DNA of 52,544 bases, from positions 1 to 52,544 of the forward strand of contig CAMKJU010000019.1 in the NCBI GenBank assembly GCA_946413265.1, given 5' to 3'. This DNA is from an uncultured Lentisphaerota bacterium. Its GTDB lineage: Bacteria > Verrucomicrobiota > Kiritimatiellia > RFP12 > UBA1067. The notes under the pieces are model-generated. The model worked only from the letters and a program-made list of their open reading frames with translations, searched no databases and was not told where the DNA came from. Every line of letters begins with the position of its first letter. The first letter of the stretch is position 1. Position numbers and translations under genes: made by a program. This document shows, piece after piece, positions 41,481-48,390 of this stretch.

Positions 41481-42196
41481 ACACCGTCTCCCTCGACCTA
41501 GAACACGCCCACCAGCCCGGCACCACGGTGATGGGGATTGACGAGGCAGGACGCGGCCCCCTTGCGGGTCCTGTGTTCGCAGCCGCAGTCTCCGTGCCCC
41601 TGGACGTAGCGGATTCCTTATTGGCCGGACCGTGGGCGGCCATCAACGACTCGAAGAAACTCTCGGAGAAAAAACGCGACGCGCTCGCGCAAATCATCAA
41701 GTCCACGCCTTCATGCACATGGGCCGTCGCCTCCGCCTCGGCCCTCGAGATCGACCAGCTGAACATCCTCCGCGCCACCCACCTTGCCATGCGCCGCGCC
41801 GCTCTAGCCCTTGCGGAAGCCATCGCCGGCCCGAACCACGAACCACAAACCACGAACCACGAATCACGAACCACGAACCACAAACCACGAACCACTCCCT
41901 TCGCCATTCTCGTTGACGGCTTGGCCGTGCCCACGCTGCCCTTCCCCTCGCAGAACGTGGTGAAAGGCGACGCAAAATCGCTTTTCATCGCGGCAGCGTC
42001 AATCCTCGCCAAAACCTCCCGCGACGCCTACTGCATTGAAATGGAAGCGAAATACCCCGGCTACGGCTTTGCCGTCCACAAGGGCTATCCCACGGCGGCG
42101 CACTTCGAGGCGCTCAACCGCCTCGGCCCGTGTCCAGAGCACCGACAGAGCTTCGGGCCTGTCGCCGAGGCGATATTCTTCCGTGGCGGCCGGTGA
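41477..42196 (+). CDS. rnhB: Ribonuclease HII carrying an in-frame heptamer-repeat insertion
   Basis: A 239-residue RNase HII that cuts RNA in RNA/DNA hybrids and at misincorporated ribonucleotides. Active-site acidic residues are in GIDEAGRGPLAGPV (Asp/Glu pair) and ILVDG, with ILAKTSRD and the C-terminal HKGYPTAAHFEAL typical. The ATG at 41477 overlaps the AsmA-like stop (ATGA). Between AEAIAG and PFAILVDG about 21 residues rich in NHE/TTN/R are inserted, encoded by nine 7-bp units; E. coli RNase HII has no such loop. Since 63 bp is divisible by three the gene stays open, but loss or gain of one unit would break it. Its stop codon directly abuts that of lepB on the other strand. Confidence 0.9.
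   Translation: MNTVSLDLEHAHQPGTTVMGIDEAGRGPLAGPVFAAAVSVPLDVADSLLAGPWAAINDSKKLSEKKRDALAQIIKSTPSCTWAVASASALEIDQLNILRATHLAMRRAALALAEAIAGPNHEPQTTNHESRTTNHKPRTTPFAILVDGLAVPTLPFPSQNVVKGDAKSLFIAAASILAKTSRDAYCIEMEAKYPGYGFAVHKGYPTAAHFEALNRLGPCPEHRQSFGPVAEAIFFRGGR
41833..41895. repeat. Heptanucleotide tandem repeat (9 units) inside rnhB
   Basis: Units GAACCAC or AAACCAC, with one GAATCAC, nine in a row (63 bp). Because 7 is not a multiple of 3, only copy numbers that change by three keep the reading frame, a property of contingency loci. Confidence 0.95.
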
Positions 42197-43396
42197 TTAC
42201 TTGATCGGACCCCAGCGGTGGCTGAAGAAGGGCCAGAACACGCCGCCCGCGATGCCGCAGAGATTGCGCGCGGGGACAGGCCCCCAGTAACGGCTGTCGT
42301 AGCTTGACGGCGAGTTGTCGCCGCAGGCATAGTATTCGTCCGGCCCCAGCTTCACCTCGTCGCCTTCGGCAAAGATCGTGCGCCCCGGCACGTTGTACCG
42401 CGCGTCGCCGTTAGGACGGTATCCTGCAAACGGATACGCCTTCTCGTGCCACTTCTCGTGGTTCTGGATCTGGCGGATGCGCAAGGGCTCCATGGGCTGC
42501 TTGCCGTCCACAAGCAAATGGCCGTCCTTGATCGTCAGCGTCTCGCCGGGCGTGCCGGTCATGCGCTTGATGTAGTGCGTACCCTGTTGGAGGCCCTGAA
42601 TACCCGTGGTGGAAAAGATCATCACGTCGCCGCGACTTGGGTGGCGGAAGTTCCACAACCACCGGTTCACGAAGAGGAAGTCGCCGGTCGTATCATAACC
42701 CCGGAACAACCTATGACCAGCTGGGACGGTTATCGGTCTCCATGCATTACCCGTCATAACGCCAAAGAACGGCGGTTCACCCGGTTGGGGATAGGGATTA
42801 AATTCGATCTTACTTTGTCCTGCGGCATCAGGGCCTAGATCCAAATGATAGATGGCGTCTTTCGGCAGGCAGATTTTCTTTTCCTCAATCGCGTTCACCA
42901 AAAACAGGTCAACACGACCGTCGTTCCGGTCCATGTAGAAGATCTTTCCCGAGAACGGCGCGACAAACTCCTTGTAGTCACGCCCGGTTGCGAGCCAGTA
43001 CACCCACTTCAGCGGAGTGGTCTGCATAATCCCGGGATTGTCGCACGGCTCGTAGTGATTACCGTACAGCGTGGGCTGCATCGACCCCGTGGGGATGTTG
43101 AACGGCTCGTAGAAGTACGCGCGGAAGGCCATCGCCACGGAGATTGAGACGACAAGGATGTCCAGCCACTCGCGGCATCCCTGGAAACTCTTCGGCGGAT
43201 CAAGCGCGCCAAGGAGCTCCGCGCACTTTTCCCCGTTGCCTGCGGCCAGGGCGGCGCGCAGCTCGGTCATCTGCTCGTTCGATGCATCGAACGCCGGCAG
43301 GTCCTCGTGGGCGTAGATGAATTCACGGGTGGTCTTGAGAATTACCTTCAGGCGCTTCTTTTCGCGCGCGGCTTTTGAGAATGGCAAAGCAAACAT
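42197..43396 (-). CDS. lepB: Signal peptidase I (enlarged)
   Basis: A 399-residue inner-membrane protease that removes Sec signal peptides. One membrane helix (LDILVVSISVAMAFRAYF, about 78-95) precedes the catalytic Ser105 in IPTGSMQPTL; the general base Lys277 is in YIKRMTGTPGE; and the C-terminal box is GDNSPSSYDSRYWGPVP. An N-terminal helical extension of about 75 residues and a 150-residue insertion between the Ser and Lys boxes make it larger than E. coli LepB (324). It lies 18 bp after thioredoxin, the last gene of a four-gene minus-strand unit. The secreted proteins of this window are natural substrates. Confidence 0.92.
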   Translation of the reverse strand: MFALPFSKAAREKKRLKVILKTTREFIYAHEDLPAFDASNEQMTELRAALAAGNGEKCAELLGALDPPKSFQGCREWLDILVVSISVAMAFRAYFYEPFNIPTGSMQPTLYGNHYEPCDNPGIMQTTPLKWVYWLATGRDYKEFVAPFSGKIFYMDRNDGRVDLFLVNAIEEKKICLPKDAIYHLDLGPDAAGQSKIEFNPYPQPGEPPFFGVMTGNAWRPITVPAGHRLFRGYDTTGDFLFVNRWLWNFRHPSRGDVMIFSTTGIQGLQQGTHYIKRMTGTPGETLTIKDGHLLVDGKQPMEPLRIRQIQNHEKWHEKAYPFAGYRPNGDARYNVPGRTIFAEGDEVKLGPDEYYACGDNSPSSYDSRYWGPVPARNLCGIAGGVFWPFFSHRWGPIK

Positions 43397-43414
43397 GAAG
43401 CAGCATCCGTTTCC

Positions 43415-43726
43415 CTAGAGACCGAGCATCGCCACCACGTCCGCCTTGGGCACGAAGCCGACGGACGTCTGCGCAACCTCCCCCTTGCGGAAGAGGAGCA
43501 GGACGGGAATGCTCGTGATGCCGAAACGTGCGGCGAGTTCGGGGGCATTGTCCACGTTTACCTTGCCCACCTTCACGCGGCCCGCATACTCCTCCGCGAT
43601 CTCCGCGACGGTCGGCGCGAGCATCTTGCACGGACCGCACCACGTGGCCCAGAAGTCAACTAGCACGGGCAGCTCCGACTGGAGTACCTCGGCGTCGAAG
43701 TTTTCGTTCGTCAGTTCGATTTCCAT
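43415..43726 (-). CDS. trxA: Thioredoxin
   Basis: A 103-residue cytosolic thioredoxin with active site WCGPC in VDFWATWCGPCKMLAP, the cis-Pro loop in ITSIPVLLLF and a normal length. It reduces disulfides in client proteins. It starts 15 bp after the ferredoxin-thioredoxin reductase catalytic gene, so its electrons probably come from reduced ferredoxin through that enzyme and not from NADPH (inference from context). Confidence 0.93.
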   Translation of the reverse strand: MEIELTNENFDAEVLQSELPVLVDFWATWCGPCKMLAPTVAEIAEEYAGRVKVGKVNVDNAPELAARFGITSIPVLLLFRKGEVAQTSVGFVPKADVVAMLGL

Positions 43727-43741
43727 TTCTTTCTTCTTTCC

Positions 43742-43939
43742 TTAGAGGCTTTTGTAGTAGAGGAGACAGTGGCAGAATCCCTCGAATTTCGGATCCTTGA
43801 TCTGGTCGCGGAACTCCTGGCACATGCATTTCGTCTCGGGCGTGCGCTGGAGGCGGCACGGACAATACCCGCCCGTGCGCTTGAGGCCCTCCTGGACGGT
43901 CTTCACGACCTCCGCGTCTGGATTGAGCGTCACTTTCAT
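43742..43939 (-). CDS. Ferredoxin-thioredoxin reductase catalytic subunit-like protein
   Basis: A 65-residue protein with six cysteines as CPC (26-28), CMC (38-40) and CHC (56-58), in the order YCPCRLQ, KCMCQEFRDQ, GFCHCLLYYK. This is the [4Fe-4S]/redox disulfide arrangement of FTR catalytic chains, in the short form known from anaerobes. It would pass electrons from ferredoxin to the thioredoxin encoded 15 bp downstream. No variable (FtrV) subunit is seen, as is usual outside cyanobacteria. GGAG precedes the ATG at 43939. Confidence 0.85.
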   Translation of the reverse strand: MKVTLNPDAEVVKTVQEGLKRTGGYCPCRLQRTPETKCMCQEFRDQIKDPKFEGFCHCLLYYKSL

Positions 43940-43951
43940 CGTCGTTCTCCT

Positions 43952-45361
43952 TTAGCCGAGATACACGCCGCCCTTCTCAAGGGCTTGGCGCAAAGTTGAA
44001 TACGGCAGCGCACGCGGCGTGACGCCCGCCTGCGCGGCGAGCGCGGCCGCCGTTCCTGCGGCCTGGCCGGTCACGAAGCACGGACAAATGAGCCGGAACG
44101 TGTCGATCGTGTCGCCCGTCCCGAGGCAGCGTCCCGCACAGAGGAGGTTATCCACCTTCTTAGGCACGAGCTGGCGGTACGGCACAGGGAACGCCGCATG
44201 GCGGCCGTCCGCGCCGAGCCAGCCGACCACGTCGTCCGGCTTGTAGTCAGCGCGCAGCACGGCGCGGCTCACCACGAACTCGGCGTCGACGAGACGAGAC
44301 GCGCGCGGGCCGATCTGTGAACACGTGTTCGCGATGAACACCTGTTCCCAGCCCGGTTCCTGGCGCATCTTCGCCACATGCTCCCACCAGCGCTTGCGGA
44401 AGTCGATCTCCGCCGCCGTGAGGTCGCGCACGTCGAGTCCGTTGCCCTTCGGCCCAATGCCGAGGTTGCCCCACCATGCGGTTTTGTTGGCCTCGTTCGA
44501 GCGTGTGGGCCATCTGCCGGGCTTGCCCCTCGGCGGTTTCTTCGCCGTGATGCGGTCCATGTTCGCAAGGCGCACCTCGTGCCCGATGCCGTGGGTGATC
44601 TGCCTGTAGTCGCCGCCCGCCTGGAAGAGGACGTCCGCATCGCCCGTGCAGTCCACCACCTGCTTCGCGAGAATCGCCTGACGTCCCTGCTTCGACTCGA
44701 ACACGATGCCCAGCACCTTGTCGCCGTCCTGGATCGTGTCGACGCCCCAGCAGTGGAAGAACATGTCGATCTTCTCCTCGGCGACCATCTTGTCCATGAG
44801 ATACTTCGCGCCCTCGGGATCGACCGTCGGCTGCCAGTGGCGGTTCGGCGGCACGGGTCCGGTGCACACCCAGTCGCCGAGCGCGCGAGCGCGCTTGGCG
44901 AATTCCTCGACGAGGCCCTTCGTCACGAGGCGGAACTTTCCGCCCTCGCGCGCGCTCGTGCAGAGCATGATGAGCACCATGCCGTTCGTGAAGAGCCCGC
45001 CCAACGACCCGTAGCGCTCCACAAGCGCCACCTTCGCGCCCGTGCGCGCGGCGGCGACAGCAGCGGCAAAGCCCGCAGAACCTCCACCCACAACCACGAC
45101 GTCCGTCGTGTGGAAAATAGGAATCTCACGCGCGGGCTGGAGGATTTTTCCGTCCTTCAACACGCAACTCGGACCGTCCGTCATCGTGTGCGCGATCGGG
45201 AAGATGTTCTTGCCGAACGCCACGTTGTCCGGATCGCCGCAGCTTCCGGCCGGCAGGGCGCTCTTCGTCTTGACAGCCTGATCGCCCAGTGCGGCGCCGC
45301 CCGCCAGAGCCGCGCCGCCGAGTCCCAGCCGCTTCAAAAACTCGCGCTTTGTGATCTGCAT
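43952..45361 (-). CDS. Exported FAD-dependent oxidoreductase (FAD_oxidored family)
   Basis: A 469-residue flavoprotein. The N-terminus KREFLKRLGLGGAALAGGAA resembles a Tat signal with KR in place of RR. The dinucleotide fold VVVVGGGSAGFAAAVAAARTG starts near residue 88 and ends in ALVERYGSLGG, the hallmark of the PF12831-type family often found beside glycan-degradation genes. A second FAD region is KQVVDCTGDADVLFQAGG, and GRCLGTGDTID lies near the C-terminus. The substrate is unknown. AGGAG precedes the ATG at 45361. It is the first gene of the unit FAD oxidoreductase, FTR, thioredoxin, lepB (gaps 12, 15 and 18 bp). Confidence 0.82.
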   Translation of the reverse strand: MQITKREFLKRLGLGGAALAGGAALGDQAVKTKSALPAGSCGDPDNVAFGKNIFPIAHTMTDGPSCVLKDGKILQPAREIPIFHTTDVVVVGGGSAGFAAAVAAARTGAKVALVERYGSLGGLFTNGMVLIMLCTSAREGGKFRLVTKGLVEEFAKRARALGDWVCTGPVPPNRHWQPTVDPEGAKYLMDKMVAEEKIDMFFHCWGVDTIQDGDKVLGIVFESKQGRQAILAKQVVDCTGDADVLFQAGGDYRQITHGIGHEVRLANMDRITAKKPPRGKPGRWPTRSNEANKTAWWGNLGIGPKGNGLDVRDLTAAEIDFRKRWWEHVAKMRQEPGWEQVFIANTCSQIGPRASRLVDAEFVVSRAVLRADYKPDDVVGWLGADGRHAAFPVPYRQLVPKKVDNLLCAGRCLGTGDTIDTFRLICPCFVTGQAAGTAAALAAQAGVTPRALPYSTLRQALEKGGVYLG

Positions 45362-45407
45362 CTCATTTCTCCTGTTTGGCCCTCTTCATGCACCTGTCAC
45401 TTTCCGT

Positions 45408-47114
45408 TCACTTTGCGAGCGACACGCGCTTTCCACTAAAACCGATGCCGTACTTGAGGACGGATACGCCTTCCGCCTCCATCTCGGCCGCATAACGCTT
45501 CTCGTCAATCTGCTCCCGCGCCTTCCGTGCGGCGGATTTCAGCAACGCTTCGACGCGTTTCTGCGACGCGCGGGCGGGAATCGTCGGCGACTTCAGCTCG
45601 AGGACGACACCCGGTAGCGTGACGCCCGGACGCGGCTTCATCAGGATGTCGGGGCGCCCGTCGCCTTCCTCACGGTTCGACCTGACTTCGTAGCTCTCAA
45701 TCAATGCCGCCATAAGCCCCAGCAGCAGCCCATGGAAGAAATCCTCCTTCGCCGTGTCAAAGTAGCTTGCGGACGCAACGAGGAAATCCTCAAGCGACTT
45801 GCGGAAACGTTCGGCGTCTCCAGACGAAAGGGCGCGCGTGAGCCGTCCCACGAACTGCCCCGACGGCTGGCGTTTCATGCGGGCGAGAATGTCGTCGCGG
45901 AAGACGCGCGCAACTTCCCGGTTCGGGAACGCAAGCGTCGCGGTTCCGTTTGCATCCGGCCCAGATGTGACCTTCAGGTAGCCCGTATGGACGAGCAATG
46001 ACCAGAGGATTTCCTCGTTGTCCTGGATGAGTCCGTAGGGGCCGAGATCGGGAGAGAGAGTCGCGTTCCCTTCCTTCTTCTCAAAAAGATTCGCGACCGT
46101 GTCGCGCATTTCGGGGGAAAGCCGCGAAAGCACATCTCCCACAAGGTCGTTGCTGCTCGTGCTGAGCCAGTAAGCCTTCGGCGTGAAGCCGTCGTCGACG
46201 TAGTTCAGGAGCGACCACGGGTTGTAGATTTCGCTTCCGCCAAACCTGTAGCCGTCGTACCAGCCCTTCGCCTCGTCGATTTTCTCCGGATGGCCAAAGG
46301 TGGCGAGCATACCGCGTACTTCCTCCTCGGTGAAACCGAAGCAGTCGGAGAAGGCGTCGTCGAACACGGAATAGACCTTCGGGTTGTTGAGGCCGGAGAG
46401 GACGCCTTCCTTCGCCACGCGCAAAATGCCGGTGATCACGCCAAGGCGGCAATGTTCGCCGTCCTTCATCGCGCCGGAGAGAAAGTTGCGGAAGAACTGC
46501 AGCGCCTCCTCGCCGAAACCATGCGTCGCCGCGTAGTTTATCGGCGAGTCGTATTCGTCGATCAGGATGACCGGACGTTCCTTGTGGTGGGCATGAAGTG
46601 CGGCCGCCAAGATGCCCAGGGCTCGTTGAAGATTAGACGGCGTACGCTGCTCGATGCAAAGCTTACGATGAAACGACCTTGCGGTTTCGATGCAGCGCCC
46701 CGACTCAAAAGCCTCCTGGTGCCGGTCAAATTCATCTCGGATCGCATCCGCGATCATTTCACGGACTTCCTTCCACGTCCCGCCTTTCGCGTCCTTGAAC
46801 GTGATAAAGATCACGGGGTACTTCCCCTGCTCGGCACGGTGTTCGCGCTTCTGCCACACCTTCGTACCCTTGAAAAGATGCGCGTTGCTGGTCTCCGTCT
46901 TTTCAAAAAACGTCTTCAGCATCCGCATCGCGAACGTCTTGCCGAAGCGTCGCGGGCGCGTGAAAATGGCAACCGTGGACTTCTTGTCGAGGAGTCCCGA
47001 GATGAGCTGCGTCTTGTCGGCAGACCAATATTCCGCCCTGACCGCAGCCCAGTCGCTGTTGCCCACCGGAAGTGCCGGAGGTCTGGAGCTTTTTCTGGCG
47101 TCCGCGTTTTTCAT
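45408..47114 (-). CDS. AAA-ATPase with C-terminal PD-(D/E)XK nuclease domain, paralogue
   Basis: A 568-residue paralogue of the protein at 19033-20805. Walker A is in FTRPRRFGKTFAMRMLKTFF, Walker B in VILIDEYDSP. The nuclease motif is GRPDILMKPR followed by VVLELKS, and the usual C-terminal YGIGFSGKRV is intact, unlike in the first copy. No Shine-Dalgarno; TAGAAT ends 6 nt before the ATG. It stands alone between the redox unit and the glycan-use genes. Family function is not established. Confidence 0.85.
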   Translation of the reverse strand: MKNADARKSSRPPALPVGNSDWAAVRAEYWSADKTQLISGLLDKKSTVAIFTRPRRFGKTFAMRMLKTFFEKTETSNAHLFKGTKVWQKREHRAEQGKYPVIFITFKDAKGGTWKEVREMIADAIRDEFDRHQEAFESGRCIETARSFHRKLCIEQRTPSNLQRALGILAAALHAHHKERPVILIDEYDSPINYAATHGFGEEALQFFRNFLSGAMKDGEHCRLGVITGILRVAKEGVLSGLNNPKVYSVFDDAFSDCFGFTEEEVRGMLATFGHPEKIDEAKGWYDGYRFGGSEIYNPWSLLNYVDDGFTPKAYWLSTSSNDLVGDVLSRLSPEMRDTVANLFEKKEGNATLSPDLGPYGLIQDNEEILWSLLVHTGYLKVTSGPDANGTATLAFPNREVARVFRDDILARMKRQPSGQFVGRLTRALSSGDAERFRKSLEDFLVASASYFDTAKEDFFHGLLLGLMAALIESYEVRSNREEGDGRPDILMKPRPGVTLPGVVLELKSPTIPARASQKRVEALLKSAARKAREQIDEKRYAAEMEAEGVSVLKYGIGFSGKRVSLAK

Positions 47115-47120
47115 GGCGAC

Positions 47121-47126
47121 ATTCTA
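47121..47126 (-). promoter_or_regulatory. -10 box TAGAAT, leaderless spacing
   Basis: Minus-strand TAGAAT, then GTCGCC and the ATG at 47114. Confidence 0.55.
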
Positions 47127-47175
47127 CCAAATCGTCCCAGACGGCGCAAGGATGGCCCGCGCAATGGCGGCTCTG

Positions 47176-48312
47176 TCAGTCAAGGTTGATGACCGAGAGC
47201 GTGTGGAACTTGTCGTTCTTCTTGTTCGCGAGGCCGGGGAAGGTCATGTCGAAGTTCGCAATGATGAGCTTGCGGTTGCCCTTCTTGTCCTTCCAGATCA
47301 TCGGCTCGCAGGGCTGGTCGAGCAGGCCGTGTGCGCCGGTGTCGTCGCCGTTGCGCCAGAGTTCACCGAACCCGCACTCGCCCTTCTGCTCCTTCGCGAT
47401 GTCCCAGGTGTGGAGCGCATTGAGGCAGCTGTCGCTCATGATAATGCGGTTGGCGGCCTCGTCGTAGCAGATGCCGTCGCAGCACGGGAAGCGCTTCGGA
47501 TCCTCGAAGATGAGCTTCGCTGGCTCGTAGGAGCCGTCGGCTTTGCGCTTCGCGGTGTAGAAGCGGCCGGAACCGAACGTGCCGAAGTAGAGGTGGCCTT
47601 CCTTCGTGATAGCAAGACCGTCCGCGCCGGAGTCGTCCTTGCGCTCAAGGGGCTTCGTCTCCGTGGCGCAGAGGAAGTAGGGGTCTTTCATGTAATCCTT
47701 CTTGGGAAGGAGCGAAACTGTCTTCGTCTTGCACGCCGCAAGCGGAATGCGGTAGACGCCGCCCACGCCGATGCCGTCCTTGCGGCCGAGGTCGAAGTAG
47801 GTGTCGGTGATGAACATGTCACCCTTGTAGAAGCGGATTGCGTTCGCGAGCTTCACGTTGTCAACGGCGGTTTCGATGCGCAGAACCTCGCCCTTCTTGT
47901 TGAGGACGACGCGCATCACGCGGCTCGCGTAGTCCTTGGAGTCGAAGTACTGGTTGTCGCAGTAGTAGAGGTTTCCATCCTCCTCGCAGAACTCAAGCCC
48001 CATGGGACGACCGAACCCGGTCTTAGGCGAGCGGAGTCCGGCGCACAGGACGCTCCAGCGTCCGTTCTTGAAGTCGCGCTTCACGATGACGCCGGGGTAT
48101 GCTGGATTAACTAGGTTCGGCGCGGAGTGGTAGATGTTGCCCTGCGGATCCTTGGTGAGCCCGTCGGGAACGTTCACGATGTCGCCGAAGCGCTTGAAGA
48201 GCTTCGGACGATACTGCTCATCCCCCCAGGTCTCCGTCTTCGCGAAGAGGTCTCCAGCCGCAATGGCGGCCGTTACGGCGCACAGGGCGCACTTTCCAAG
48301 CATAGTTTTCAT
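47176..48312 (-). CDS. Exported SMP-30/gluconolactonase-like propeller protein
   Basis: A 378-residue protein with a signal peptide (GKCALCAVTAAIAAGDLFA). The propeller strands follow the SMP-30/NHL pattern: VPDGLTKDPQGNIYHSAPN, GRPMGLEFCEEDGNLYYCDN, GADGLAITKEGHLYFGTFGS and FPCCDGICYDEAANRIIMSD. Acidic metal-binding positions of the lactonase family appear kept (Asp/Glu/Asn at blade openings), so a sugar lactonase or related hydrolase acting outside the cytoplasm is likely. AAGGA precedes the ATG by 6 nt and TATAAT lies 27 nt upstream. It follows the DUF5703 gene by 78 bp with its own promoter. Confidence 0.75.
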   Translation of the reverse strand: MKTMLGKCALCAVTAAIAAGDLFAKTETWGDEQYRPKLFKRFGDIVNVPDGLTKDPQGNIYHSAPNLVNPAYPGVIVKRDFKNGRWSVLCAGLRSPKTGFGRPMGLEFCEEDGNLYYCDNQYFDSKDYASRVMRVVLNKKGEVLRIETAVDNVKLANAIRFYKGDMFITDTYFDLGRKDGIGVGGVYRIPLAACKTKTVSLLPKKDYMKDPYFLCATETKPLERKDDSGADGLAITKEGHLYFGTFGSGRFYTAKRKADGSYEPAKLIFEDPKRFPCCDGICYDEAANRIIMSDSCLNALHTWDIAKEQKGECGFGELWRNGDDTGAHGLLDQPCEPMIWKDKKGNRKLIIANFDMTFPGLANKKNDKFHTLSVINLD

Positions 48313-48339
48313 TCTTTTTCCTTTTTTGGGATTGCGGTT

Positions 48340-48345
48340 ATTATA
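48340..48345 (-). promoter_or_regulatory. -10 box TATAAT of the SMP-30-like gene
   Basis: Minus-strand GGTATAATAACC, 27 nt before the ATG at 48312; a normal Shine-Dalgarno (AAGGA) follows. Confidence 0.6.
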
Positions 48346-48390
48346 CCATATACTACCCCGCCCGCAACTGTACCGGCGAGAAAAGTGCGT

